DNA of 64,000 bases from assembly GCF_026914265.1 (NCBI RefSeq), contig NC_069136.1, forward strand, positions 48,220,381 to 48,284,380, in the 5' to 3' direction. The position numbers and the translations under genes were made by a program. Position 1 is the stretch's first letter. Each line of letters starts with the position of its first letter. Shown in pieces: positions 35,101 through 47,869 of this stretch. Origin of the DNA: Mya arenaria. Lineage: Eukaryota; Mollusca; Bivalvia; Myida; Myidae. The notes under the pieces were generated by a model. That model had not been told where the DNA came from. It saw only the letters and a list, made by a program, of their open reading frames with translations, and did not search any database.

Positions 35101-37980
35101 ATGTTCAAATCCGTCCATAGTTTGTTCTGTTTTTATGCTTTTGTTTATGGCAATATGTTTATGAAAATTGTAGTTGATTAAAATAGGGTACATGTAACTG
35201 CCAGAGAACCTGGTCAATAACAGGGCAAAGAGCATGTAATGTATTAAATAAAAAGAACCACTTTTTTACATTACCCTTGTTTGTTAAGCAGTATAGTTGT
35301 ACACATGTTTAGTAAATGAAACAAGTTTATAGAATACATACAAAAGTATATCTAAACACCAGACAATAAATATAAGATATACCATTCGCTATATTCACAA
35401 TAATTCGTATCCTTGTCGTTAGAGACACATCAGTAGTTTGATTCAGTCAGCCAGTCCATTGGCCAGTTATTTTTACAGTTTTATCGAAACGCTTGGATTC
35501 TAATCTTAAAATAAAGTGAACTATAAGTTGGTTATGAATACAGCCCCACATTGTGATCATCATAGTGTACAGTGTAGATCCAACTGGCGTCTGTGTGCAT
35601 GGCCATCCTGTCAACGAATGTACAAAAATATTATAAGGTCAAGAATTTCAGTTTCAGATTATGTAATTATCACAAATGATATTGATTTTTTTGGTCTTAC
35701 TACTTCATTATTATAATTTGTTTTGAAATTTGTATAATTTCTACTCAGTTATAATTATCGTACATTATGATTATTGATAAAAGGGTCCTTACATGTATAT
35801 ACAAATCGAGGGCTCGACACTTAAATGTAATTACTACCCTAATTCATGTGAGAGGTTATGACACTGTTTCACTGAGCTGTCAATATACTTCGTATTTACT
35901 ACATTTTAAAATATAGAAGAACTTATTTTCTGTAAAAAATGATATAAACTGATGCATAATGGCAGCTTTTCTTTGAATTATTACTTATTAGAATTTAAGC
36001 ATAATAGTTAGAATTAGTTTATTTAATTGTATTTAGCTGTTTGTCATTTGCATTTTTTGCTCAGTGTTATTTTTATGCAACATTTGTGGATTGTATTTGA
36101 TAGATAGAACCTCTAAAGAATTACATGTATTATCCGAAATGTATGTAATTAAATTATAAAAAACACAACATTAAACTTGTTTTTGACTTATTCTGAAATA
36201 ACGCACGAACTTATTATTTATATCTCTGTCTTTCCAAGAAAAACGTTTTCTTTATTGTTTTAGCCGCGGTTTGTTCGGCATGTTATTGTGAAAACACACT
36301 TGATGCAGAAAGCACTCTTGAAGATGCTTTGAGATATTGCCTCAAATGGACAAAAACTCTCGACTCAAATTGGTTTTGAGAGATACCCAAAGTTCGACAA
36401 AAGCTTTTGGTTCAAATAGGTTTTCAGAGGTCTCCTTAGATTGATAAAAGTGACTCAATTATATTTTGAGAGATGCTTTTATGTGGACAAAAACTCTTGA
36501 CTCAAACACAGAGACTTGAATGTAGGATGCAGATCCCAACAGCTGCCCCTGGCTTACTTTTAATAGTTGCCTGTGGCCTCAGTCTTGACCCTGAAAATAA
36601 AGAAAATACAACATTTTATAGACTGCTTAACACGTCATGGAACACAATTCAACTATTAAACATGATTTGTTGACGATATTTCAACTTTCTATAAAATCAA
36701 AAAAATCCACTGGGGTTATATTAACTCGATAAACTTTGGGATGCGTTCAAGTTCCTTGTTGATTGTTAACATTTTACAATGGCTATACATTGTTCATACA
36801 TGTCTATACTTAGCTGCATCATACAGAAGGCCAATCAGACCTCATGTGGGCTAAAAAAATCATTACAAAGCTCACCAACCTATTTCGTGTATATTTATAT
36901 AATCAATATATTAATATCATCAGTATTTAGGGAAATACTTTCATGTCAAAATGTAGAAACTTGAGTTTTGAATGTCTTGAACAAAATGTATAAACACTAC
37001 TGGTACTATAATGTATCGGGCCTTCAAAAACTTACACAAATGGTGTCATGGTGGGACTTTTAAAAGTAAAAAAAAGAGTCAAGTTTGTGCAAATAAAGCT
37101 GACATTTCACAAAAAATGGTCAAAAGCACTCTAAAAAGTCAACAATGTGTAGAAAGCAGAAGTGTTTTCACTATTTGCACCTCGGTAACCTTCGACTCTT
37201 GAATGAAACATGGCGAGCAATGATATCTAATTCAAAGATGGTAAAAAGGCTATGTATGAGGGATCTTCGAGACGTCAGCGAAATTTTAACAAATCATGTT
37301 CAAAAAGTAAATGATTTTATATAAATAGGAAATTGGATGAAATAAGATTTTTAATTTGTGCAATCCTGGACTTGTGTCACACGGACCCGAAATGCAATCT
37401 GGATGTATGACGTTGCTATATATCAAGTTCCATCACTGTCTATCTATGCTTAATAAACTATTAATATTCTATTTTAAGTGACCTTGACATTACTGAGCCA
37501 AAAAGCAATTCTAGGGTTTGTCTTCACATAAGCTTCCTCCACAACAAGTTTCATCAATCAATATAAGGTATTCTTAACTCAAGTCATTGAGCAGATGTAT
37601 CATTTTAATCTCGACTATTCAAAGAATAATGTACTTTATTAAATACTCATCATAAATCGAAACACAATACATTTCGCAAAATACGGTAGTCCGTGTTCCA
37701 CTCCCTGACAAAAACGGTCGTATTTCACGCTGCTGACGTCACTGCGTGTTTTAAAATGATGTCACAAAACAAAATAGTGCGTCATTAAAATGACATTTAT
37801 TATGAAAAATGTGTCTTTAACCCGATTTATCCAGTAATGTATACACTAAGAGGTTTATTAGAACTGCGTTTTGTACCAGAATGTCGTATAAAACTCTCTG
37901 TGGAAAATTGCAGATTTGATTTATAATCTGCTAACATACCCTTGAGTCGAATATAACCGCTCCCATCAAAACGCAGTAGT
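32150..37980. other. Gene-free AT-rich region downstream of CEP19
   Basis: A poly-C run of 16 at about 32173. Otherwise a loose repeat at 36320-36510 (GACAAAAACTCTxGACTCAA twice, with TTTTGAGAGATxC phrases) and many ACATGTAT stretches. No ORF longer than 140 codons, and none with a domain. Confidence 0.5.
33000..33077. repeat. 26-bp minisatellite, three copies
   Basis: ATACACATGTATAATAATTG with TTCAAA, repeated three times with single-base changes. Confidence 0.8.
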
Positions 37981-38029
37981 AATAACCCGATTATAATACT
38001 CACTTGGCGTTTTCGTCTGTGTTGGCGAC

Positions 38030-38400
38030 ACACATTGGTTAAGGTTTTGGATGTAAGCACCTTTAAGTCATTATCAAGTAAGATTACTCGATCTATCCCT
38101 ACTTTATGAAGTTATTAACAATATTTTTAATAGAATGCAAATGTTAAGGTTTTGCACGTAAGCACACACAGGTAAATATCTCATCTACAACTAGATGTAT
38201 TACATTGAGGCTTTATACAATTAACTCCTTCATTCAAGCTACTTAAATCACCAATTTAGATAACTCTGTTTTGCGTATAACGCAAATTTTGGCCCTTTAT
38301 TTTTTATTAAAAAATTCTGGTTATGGTTTTGCATGTAACCACGTTTAAATCAATGTTTCAACTGATAAACCATTCAGTTCATTAAACCTTTAAATAGACA
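38030..38400 (+). repeat. Repeat E (GGTTAAGGTTTTGCATGTAA), CEP19-side copy
   Basis: Degenerate tandem phrases with GGTTAAGGTTTTGxATGTAAGCAC, TATCTCAxC and GGCCCTTTATT. The same phrases are arranged more regularly at 57085-57700. Confidence 0.6.
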
Positions 38401-38445
38401 TGTGTTCCAAACTACTCAACCTCCTTAACAATCCAAGTAAGATGG

Positions 38446-38530
38446 AAGTATCGTCCATGGCCGAGAGTGTAAGATAGGTTCATCTCGACCCGAGCATAGT
38501 GTGTTTTGCGGAAACGAGGTTTACCACAAA
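38446..38530 (+). repeat. Foldback repeat B, short copy
   Basis: TCCATGGCCGAGAGTGTAAG, TCGACCCGAGCATAG and TTTTGCGGAAACGAGGTTTA only. It adjoins the MITE at 38546. Confidence 0.65.
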
Positions 38531-38545
38531 CCGCAAAACAATCCT

Positions 38546-38881
38546 CATTCGGAGCTCCTCGGCCATTTTTTCAAAAACAACCTCGGATGCATATGGACGG
38601 TTTACATACTTAAAAAGTGGTACGTTTAAGTCCGCTGCAAATAGATCGCGTAGAAATCTTATTTAGTAGTTAAAATTTATGACTTAACTCTTGGGAATCG
38701 TAATTATGTTTGCAATAATACACTTCACTGGCAATCAATTTAAACTGAGAGCAATGAATACAACTCTTAAACACTACATTTAATTAATGCTTTTATTAAA
38801 AAAAAATACGGACTACTTCAACAGATGTACCGGCATACATCCGAGGTTGTTTTTGAAAAAATGGCCGAGGAGTTCCGAATG
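38546..38881. mobile_element. MITE with ~50-bp TIRs and a 9-bp target duplication
   Basis: Left arm 38546-38600 (CATTCGGAGCTCCTCGGCCA onward) is mirrored at 38829-38881. AACAATCCT flanks both ends directly (38537-38545 and 38882-38890). A 9-bp duplication with long TIRs is the signature of Mutator-like elements. No transposase is present. Confidence 0.78.
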
Positions 38882-39241
38882 AACAATCCTAAGCTACGTC
38901 TTTACAGTAGCTACTACACTCGAATTTTCATCACTGACCATCAACGTTTAGTGTTTATTTTTATTTATAATGACTGAAGATGAAATGGCCAATATTACGA
39001 CCAACGCACAATGTACATGACCGATACATGTATACACGAACTTGTCTTTACCGAAAACCAATTCAAGTTATCCGAGTAATCGAGTACCCGAGTACTCGAT
39101 CGGAAGATTGTCCGAGTACTCGAGTATCAATTTTACTACTCGTTTCCATCCCTAATGTTTACTAATTTATTGAACGGAAAACACCTGTTTGGCGCACTTC
39201 CACTGGCATGGCCAATGACACACTCCCTTCTTAAAAAACAG

Positions 39242-39495
39242 ACCCCAATTTCTCGAAACTTCTTAAGCTTAACAGGCTTAAGTCGCGTATTTCAATTAGC
39301 TAAAATACATACTGAAAATGGATTTTGATAAATGAAAAATGGTTTATTCTGATAATCGTACAGATTTTTCCTACATAATTTCAAAAAAAAATTTGAAGAA
39401 GTAAATATAACACATTTTATAGTACAACGAAAATAGTGAGATTAGCTTAATCCTGGTATAAGGGACTTAAGAAGTTTCGAGAAATTAGGGCCAGG
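39242..39495. mobile_element. MITE family A, copy 3
   Basis: Nearly the same as copy 1: left CCCCAATTTCTCGAAACTTC, the shared internal ATTTCAATTAGCTAAAATAC, right AAGTTTCGAGAAATTAGGGC. It lies between CEP19 and the methyltransferase gene. Confidence 0.87.
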
Positions 39496-40379
39496 GTTAA
39501 ATTTTCACTATCTCCATACCAATACTGCTACCTTTGTTAAATACTATAATACAACGGGTTATTGCGGATACTGCATTACTGCATTATAAAGCCTGATATT
39601 TTTACTAATGTCATTTTGAAGCAGGATGCATTTTTATAGGAAAAAGTAGCAGCTGCTGACCCATATTCGCACTGCTCAATTTAACTGCAACATGCAGAAA
39701 TAGGTCGCATTATGAATTGTTAAAAATGTAAATATGTTTTTTTGCACCATGGGATTTTATTTTTTTATTTACTGATTGCAAAGAATTAATAACTTAATAA
39801 TAGCTGTGAAAGTATCTGTGACCAAAAGGTGACTTTGTCGCAAATGACGACAATGGCGATTGCCAGCGTGAAGCCTGCAAAACATTTCACATCAATTGGC
39901 GCCACCATTGTTGTTTTTTTGCGGTCACATGAGACTATGACGCCATATTTATCATTTATGTCATATAAACTGTATTACCTATAAGTACTTTTTATTTCTC
40001 GTAATTCAAAAATTAACTTTAGCATCATTACAGTGTTTTCTAGGAAATGCATTACGTATTTCACAAATGTCTCCTGATACATTCACAAATTGGACAAGTA
40101 ACTCGTTAGTAATCTAAACTATCATCAGCATCGACATTCCTTGAACACCAAAGGCAAAGCACTTTAACATTCAAGTGTTTTAAAGCTACGTCATTATGCA
40201 TGTTATTTCACAAATGTCTCCCAAGTTATATAACACGACAATGACCGCACAAGTAAATAGTTCATGCTAAAATGATAAAACTGTCATCAGTTACAACTTC
40301 AACACCAAAACCTTAAACAATCGGATAATTTGCCGTGATTTCAGTATACATGACATATTGATTGTGTCCTCCCTAGCAT

Positions 40380-43300
40380 TCAAATAGTTTGTAGTGATTT
40401 CAGGATGCATGCTATTTTTCTTATGTCCTCGGGATACACCCGACAACACCCTCCAATCCAGGTTGCCCCATGCTCCACCCACTCTGATACAAGACTGGAA
40501 AACTCTTGGACGGAGTCCCGTCCTGCCCACCTGAAATAATCAAATGCAGCCATTGAAAGTACATTTATGCCTTTTCACACAAAAACAGCAAAACATCACA
40601 CATACCCAATTGACTGTATTCATTATATGGAGTGACCTTAACCAGCACAAATATATGTTGTATTACACACATCGCTATGGTTCTCTGCAGTCGTATACTA
40701 GTTTTAATTAAAATAACATAAATATAGTACATACCTAACAATATTATTTGATTGAGCCACTTAGCATTACTATATTTCCATATTGGACTGCATTTACCTT
40801 CAGGAGTGTCCGTGACCATTAAGTGCTTACGTAACGCATGTATTTTTCCATGGTGCTCTATTTTGTTTAACACTGAAGTAACAGTAACGGAAGCTATGAC
40901 CGGAGCACACAGGATTGCTACGAAATACTTTTTGGACTGCACTGCCTTTTAAATGTGACTTAAGAAACCAATGAGTTGACACCTTCTGTTAAATATGACT
41001 GAACTTCCCAGTCATACATTTCTCAACAATCCCTTTGAGAGCATCGAAATGAATGTAACCATTAAATTACGACCTTACCCAGCATGATGCGTCCAACTCT
41101 CGCCACTGTTTGGTTTCACAATGATAGGCTTCTGCAGTTTCAGCCCCTGAATACTCTTCAGCAGTGGAGTCACATATTGTGGGGCAGTACAGTTTAAACC
41201 AACTGCTTCAACATTGGTTGATGATGAGACAGAGGCCACAGCATCACGGAACTGTTCACCATGGCAAACTTCAGTCTCATTCTGAAAAAAATAATCAGAT
41301 AGAACTGTTTTATTTCTACACAATTCAATGAATAACCAATATGTATAAACATATCTTACTTATGTTTAAAAGTGTTCATAATATGTAGGGATAAATGTCT
41401 TAATTTTCGTTTTGAGAATAGTTTTATCATACACCCATCTGACGCACAATAATTATAATAATGACAAATACAGTAGGTCTCCCTTTCAGTCACTTAACTT
41501 TTATATTATATATATATTTTTCCCAACTCTAGTTAATAAATTGTGAATATTGAACAGCAATTGATCAAAGAATGACGAATAATTATATCGTTAAATCAAA
41601 GCATGAAGCAGCAAGCCAATTGTACTAATAAAATATTAACCAGTCTTGCTCATATATTGAAGTAAGTAATTATTAAGTCAATGCAAGGACACTGTTTAAA
41701 CAAAAGTTTAACTTTGATCACTGATTCGATTTTATATTGATCAATGATGAGGTACCTTGCATGAGAAAGTAACATAGGCTTTGCTGTCAGGGAACTCTTG
41801 CTCTATCAGTCTGACCAAAAGTTCAGCTTCGCGTTGGGATGGGATGGTTTCTATGGCAACCAGGTCAACACCTGCCGACACCAGCGCTTGGAGACGCGGT
41901 TTATGCCATTCCAATATTTCCTGAAAAAAACGGTAAATATAATCCTGACTTATTTTGCATCACACTGACGAAAACCAAATATGTTCTGATGATCAAACAG
42001 CTTAAAATCACTTTGTGTTATTCCAGGTTTGTATGATGACACATTTTTGTCAGTAGTGGCCCATGGATATCTATAGGCCTGTTCTATTTTTGTCAGTAGT
42101 GGCCCATGGATATCTATAGGCCTGTTCTAACATTGAGTCTACATGTGAGGTGCCATTTGCAGTTGCCATTAACGTGATTCACACGAAATAAAGAGAATAC
42201 AATTGTCACAAATAATAATGTATATTTCATATGTATATGGCTTCGAAATCTTGCCCATAATGGCCCCCCAACAGCTCAACAATCATCCATTGGGCTCTAT
42301 CATTGAAACTATTGATATCGGGTGAGGTTGTTATACCCGCAAGACATTACCTCATCTGACAACGCGTCCATGTATGCACCAGTATATTCAGACCCATCAA
42401 GAAGACAGGCGCCATACGGACCTACCGATCCAGCTACCAACCCTGGAGCTGTACCTGTAACATGTATTGACCTACTCTGTAATATGCCACATATTTGTTT
42501 CACTCAACCACTAAAATACTGATATATTTTCCGGGAGGGAGGTTTAAAGGGGTTCCAGGGATGACATAGATTTAGACCGGCATATATTAAAAACAAGGAT
42601 AGCTGTTATTACGGAATTATGTCTTCACAAGACTGATACATTTTACTGGGGTCAACGCCCATGACAAGACCAGTGACGTTGTTAAATACACGTACAAAAA
42701 CGGCCGCACCCCAACTCAAAGAATGAACAAGATCTTCGTAGAAGCTCACTTCATGTTTATTGGCATGGTGCAAAGACTGTCACGTTTTAATTACCTCAAT
42801 ACGTTTTCATCTCCATTTCATTTGTACTGAAATACACGGAGCCAAACATATGTGGTCAAAATCTGGTCATTGAACATGGAATTCAGATATACCTTGAGAC
42901 TGGGCAACTTCGTCGCAAGCGTTTCTTGCCAAATGAACACTGCGTTGAATTAACTCAATAGCCTCAGAGTTAGTAATATGAAGGTGCTCCATAAATCCAC
43001 CGACAGATGCTTGATAACTGGTTGTCACAGCAAGGTTGCTTCCCGCCTCAAGAAAGCTTATGAAATTGAAATTGGAATTTCACTATAACTGAGTATTTGT
43101 AGCTACCAGTATCAGGTACGTATTTTTCTATTCCATAATTGATATTTTTTTGTAGCTGCACTTCTAAACAATGACTTCGAGCATGGTCACAACACATTTA
43201 TTATCAATAATATTATTTAATTTCCAAAAATCAAGCCACTGTGGCAAAATTCACCAGCGAGGACAGAAATGTTACATACTTTTTGTGGACCTGCTTTACG

Positions 43301-44010
43301 ACATCTGGGTGGGAATAGAGTAGTCTAGCAGACCATAAGGCGTCACCCTGTAAAGAAATACAAATTCAATTCAAATTAATTTTGAAATGGTGGTGAAATT
43401 GAACGAGTTGTAAAGCATAGGTTCATTTGACGGTGTACAAATTCTGATTCTATTTAAAGTTGTCGCAAAGGGTCTGTTTAAACAATATGGCTGATCTGAA
43501 ATTGTAACACTAAAAACCAAGACGTTAATTTCTTCTAATCTTGAATAGCTGACACTTCCTCGCGTTAAAAGTCAACCCTCGTTCAATATAAAACTCAGTG
43601 AGCATTAATGGTCATTAATGTGTCAATAGAACACCCTTCATTTATCTGTGAAGAATTTTAACATTTTGAATGTTACAGAAAATGTAAGGAACATTGTATA
43701 ATGTTTATTGAAGTACTATTAGGTTTCAAGTGCCAAATATGTAAAGCCTGTGTGTATTTATAATCATGTTAATATAAAGTTGTTATCAAAACAAAATCAA
43801 TATTTGACTGTCAAGTATATAAGACAAAATTATTGGAAAAAATAAGAAAAAATTGTTTGTTAAAAGGTATAATGCATGTATGTAGACAAAAACAAAATGA
43901 ATAATTACTTTGTGTTTGAATAAACTGTATAATAATTGTTTTCACTTCTTACACATGATATATACTCCAAAATGGCAATTTAGGATTTGACTCCAAAAGT
44001 TTTGCACACA

Positions 44011-44057
<47 letters not shown>

Positions 44058-46438
44058 AGGTTATTCACATCTACTGATCTCCAATAGTTCACATTTATTG
44101 TTCGCATATTGTTAACATGTACTGTTCGCAAATTGTTTACATTTAATATTCGCAAGTTGTTACCATTTAATATTCGCGAATTGTTAACATTTAATATTCG
44201 CAAGTTGTTACCATTTAATATTCGCAAATTGTTAACATTTGATATTCGCAAGTTGTTAACATTTAATGATCTCCATTTGTACAATTTGTTCACAATTTGT
44301 TCGCAATTTGAGTTCGCAGATAATCTAATTTGCATGTGAAAAGTGAACATTCTGTGAACATTGTGCGAATGAATTCTTAGAAGAAGATACATGTTCGCAG
44401 ATAGTTCGCAAAATATTTACATATTATTCACAATAACTGTTCACATTTAATGCATTTTTTCTGTAAGGGTTCTTTCATGTCTTTATTCATTGTATATGTT
44501 GGTACTTGATATCATGCAATCAGACTCTTTAATCCAATTAGCACCGCTTCTGTACTATATATATACTGTATTTTCCGCAATATGGACTGCGGTTTATATA
44601 CATATAGTTCCAAATTCAAATGAAGTTTAAAATATGCCAAAAACTATTCACAAATATAATTATATTCGGTTTTCAACATCCGAATACCACCATGTTTATA
44701 TCGAGGCACAAGCTAAATTCAGAGCTAAAACTATCACCGTTGATAATAATTTTGTACCACAAAATTTAACTAACCATGTTTTTAATGAAAACAAACAGTT
44801 ATTCTGTGCTTTTATTGATTTTATGAAAGCATTTGACAATAAAGAACTAGAAAATCTGTGGTATGAACTTTATACAGGAGGACTCAGGGGCAACCTTTAT
44901 CATTTATGAACTATATGTAAGAGTATGTGTATTCAAGAGTTAAAAAACAAAATGAGCTAGGTACAGTGTTTGAACGTAATTTAGGTGTATGTCAAGGCAG
45001 ACTGTATATCGTCGTTATTATTCATGACGGTAAAGTTGGAAGGTAGTTGGTAGTTGGTAGTTGGGGATTCGAATATTCAACTACTTACCAGTTGCCAGTT
45101 GGGGATTCGAATATTCAACTACCTGCTAGTTGCCAGTTGGGGATTCGAAAAATCAGAGTTAGATTTTGATGATGATATTAAGCTTCTCGACTATTTCAAG
45201 TCGCCAGTCGGATATTCGACCATTTTCAGTCGATTATTCGCGAATGTTCAACTGCAAACCAGTCAGTAGTTGGGGATTCAGATTATGTCTATATATATAG
45301 TTTTAAAGGTCACATATGGGAAAATTTATCGCCAAATGTTTCTTTAAGCATGTACATATATGTATCTTTGCGACAAACACTGTTTTAATTCACTTTTATT
45401 CGTATATATTCGCCAGTCGGATATTCGTCCATTTCCAGTCTTATATGTGTACCATATATGTGATGGGTACTGAAACACTTTATGGTGATCATTTCACGAG
45501 GTGTGACAAGTTTACAGGACAACCCGTCCAAAAGTTTGGAAGCAGTTTGCTCCACGACATTTTGCAACCGACCAACCGACCAACTGCAACAGACGTGACT
45601 TCAAACTACTCCCTTCCAACATCGTTTGTGGGGTATAAACAGGCTTCTAAAATATCTGACATACATGTATATATAAATGACAATATCGATGGTATGTATT
45701 CTTAAAAGCAAGCAGATACGAAACAGAACTTATAGTATAACCTTTATGTGCAGCCAATGAGATCGCCCACCCATCGGCCTCCAGTAAGTGCCATGCTTAT
45801 TCGTTAAAAATTACATTCCTACCATATAATAGACATATCCATATAATTTAGTATCCCTTTTGTGGAAAACACGTTTTAATTCAAGAAGGTGATGCTCAAG
45901 TCATAGTTTTACCTGTATTGCTAAATTGAAGAAAAAACTTGGTCGAAATTGAAAGTAGACTTTTGTATTATATTCGGTACACTACTCAAACACTCTATAC
46001 CAAATATTTAATAAGAAAAAAATATTTGAAAGGGCCCCGTTCATGTTTTATAGGCTCAGACAGCGTAAAGAAAGTGATTCAGTCTGAAATCTGACATCTG
46101 ACATTATCTGCCAACCAACGATACCAGCCGGAGCATCATTGACAAATCCTCACAGCTACGATACAGTCATACAAACAAAGCTAACCGACGAAGCAAATAA
46201 CATACTGGCCCATTCCTACAAACTAATTAGTTAGAAACTGTTTAATATCAGAAAGGTCGTTGAATTTTTTTAATGATTTAAAAATCAGGTTTGCAGATTT
46301 TTTCAACTAACATAAGTAACAATAAAGAAAATCGAGCTAGTACTTGAAAATCTTAATTAACTGTTTTACATCAATACTGCTATGCCCCAGGCGGACGAGC
46401 TCCGTGGCCGTCCCTCCATCCAGTACTGTGAAAGGCAT
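40380..46438 (-). CDS. Homocysteine S-methyltransferase (zinc, MmuM/BHMT superfamily), seven exons, 307 aa
   Basis: Transfers a methyl group from a donor such as S-methylmethionine or S-adenosylmethionine to homocysteine, giving methionine; cytosolic. Minus-strand exons in coding order are 46438-46370, 43347-43280, 43056-42893, 42454-42351, 41920-41756, 41281-41079 and 40530-40380. All have AG/GT borders, phases agree (0,2,1,0,0,2), and the total is 924 nt. Seen: DGGTATEL at residues 7-14, GDALWSARLL near 24, TTSYQAS then GGF after exon 3 starts, AGSVGPYGACL and DGSEYTGAY in exon 4, AIETIPSQREAE in exon 5, and the zinc ligands Cys221 (in GLNCT) with Cys286-Cys287 (in GGCCR). The start ATG has an in-frame stop three codons upstream. 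The length fits the ~300-aa single-domain members, not BHMT (~400 aa). The methyl donor cannot be told from sequence. Confidence 0.93.
42044..42130. repeat. 43-bp perfect tandem duplication
   Basis: TTTTTGTCAGTAGTGGCCCA through CTATAGGCCTGTTCTA occurs twice in direct succession without differences, in an intron of the methyltransferase gene between its fourth and fifth coding exons. Recent slippage, or an assembly duplication. Confidence 0.9.
43999..44054. repeat. (TA)n microsatellite in methyltransferase intron 1
   Basis: About 20 uninterrupted AT units near 44011-44054, followed by the 21-bp minisatellite. Confidence 0.95.
44088..44280. repeat. 21-bp minisatellite (ATTGTTAACATTTAATATTCG)
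   Basis: About nine degenerate units built on TTGTTAACATTTAATATTCG. Alternate units carry GTTACC in place of GTTAAC, suggesting a 42-bp higher-order unit. Intronic, minus-strand gene. Confidence 0.85.
44690..45005 (+). pseudogene. Reverse-transcriptase fragment of a LINE
   Basis: Encodes LFCAFIDFMKAFDN (RT block A, FxDFxKAFD) near 44800, and, after a frame change, NELGTVFERNLGVCQGR (the block before the RT 'QGxxLSP' turn) at about 44945-44998. The remainder is lost. It sits in intron 1 of the methyltransferase gene, on the opposite strand. Confidence 0.75.
45036..45262 (+). repeat. Degenerate AGTTGGGGATTCGAATATTC repeat
   Basis: Four to five copies of a 40-45-bp phrase with GCCAGTTGGGGATTCGAATA and TTCAACTAC. 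A related phrase (GCCAGTCGGATATTCG) recurs at about 45410. Confidence 0.7.
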
Positions 46439-46699
46439 TGGTCTTCAGCAGAAAATTGTAGCCTCCTTTGAAGGTTTCAGTCTGCAGAAAAAAATATTGC
46501 GATTATAATCAGGATGTTTCCAAGCAATACGAGAATGGGTCCGGGGGCCTTCCAAATTAAAATTCGGCAGCTGAAAAGGAATTCTAAACAAACACAAATA
46601 TACTTTGGGTTAAATAACGGCCCGATTCTCCGTCAGAAAAAAGAAAACATTTCCCCAAAAACGGTACAAAATATAATCTTCTTGAAATAATCTACTCCT

Positions 46700-47850
46700 C
46701 TTTTAGTTTCAGTTTGTTTTGCGGAAACGACACCCTGCGCGAGGGTTGGGATGAACCTATCTTACACGAGTGGCTATGGAAGATGCCTTTCCTCCCACTT
46801 CAGTTAAACAAAATTATGTAAAAACGTATTTTTTACTGGAACTCTTTTGTGCGTAGTGAAAATTAATGCGTATGGATATGTGATCGTTCGTGGTTGTTAT
46901 GGATATGCACGCATTGATTCAGATTATGTTAACAGTCAAATCGGTCTTTAAGTAGGTCTGAGGAGATTGAACCATTATTTCTTGAAAGGTGCGTGAAAAA
47001 AATATTATGGTGGCATTTGAAGCGAGAAATTTAATTGGAATTCTAAATATTGCCATAAAACAAGTTTTCTATGATGCTACAGACGACATATTTCAACAAG
47101 GTAGATAATTACAATGTGATGACCATTAAAGAGGAGTTCCATACGGGTACTTGTTTTATCTTTGCCCGTGGGTAAGATTATAAGTATCTTCCATGGCCGA
47201 GAGTGTAAGATAGGTTCATTCCGACCCGAGCGTAGGGTTTTTTTTGCAGAAACGAGGTTTACCGAGTTTCCGCAAAACACCCTCCGCGAGGGTCGTGATG
47301 AACCTATCTTACACGAGCGGCTATGGTAGATGCTTTTTCTCCCACCTCGGTTAAACAAAATTAAGTAAAAATGTATTTTTTGCTGGAACTCTTATGTGCT
47401 TAGTGAAAATAATTGCGTATGGATATGCGATAATTCGTGGTTGCCTTGGGTATGCGCGCAGTGATTCAGATTATGTAAATAGTCAAATCGGTCTTTAAAT
47501 AGTTCTAAGGAGTGTGAAGCATTATTTCTTGAAGGTGCGTGAAAACTGTTTTATGGTGACATTTGAAGCGAGAAATAATTAATAAGCGTTCTAAATATTG
47601 CCACAAGACGAGGTTTCCATGATGCTACAGACGACAGTCTTCAACAAGGGAGGTAATTACAATGTAGCGACCATTAAAAAGGAGTTCCATACGGGCATTT
47701 TATCTTCGCCCGTGGGCAAGATAAGAATTTCTAGCATGGTTAAACTATTGGATCTACTTATCTGAGGTGGGAGAAAATAATTTCTAGCATGGTTAATTTT
47801 TTGGATTTACTTGTCTGACGTGGGAGAAAAACGCATCTACCTAGTCTGGA
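46700..47850. repeat. Foldback repeat B cluster
   Basis: At least three partial copies in alternating orientation: inverted at 46710-47090, direct at 47098-47255, inverted at 47256-47640, then direct again at 47641-47850. All share GATGAACCTATCTTACAC or its complement, the TTTGCGGAAACGA block and GGAGGTAATTACAATGT. The last copy has an internal duplicate of TTTCTAGCATGGTTAA. Such arrays of inverted units form strong hairpins. Confidence 0.72.
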
Positions 47851-47869
47851 GATATAAATTATCATTTCA

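Noticed and set aside
40291..40530. Alternative 79-codon minus-strand ORF MGRTGLRPRV...
   Set aside because: It is an out-of-frame reading of the last exon of the methyltransferase; the correct frame gives GGCCR and a stop at 40380.
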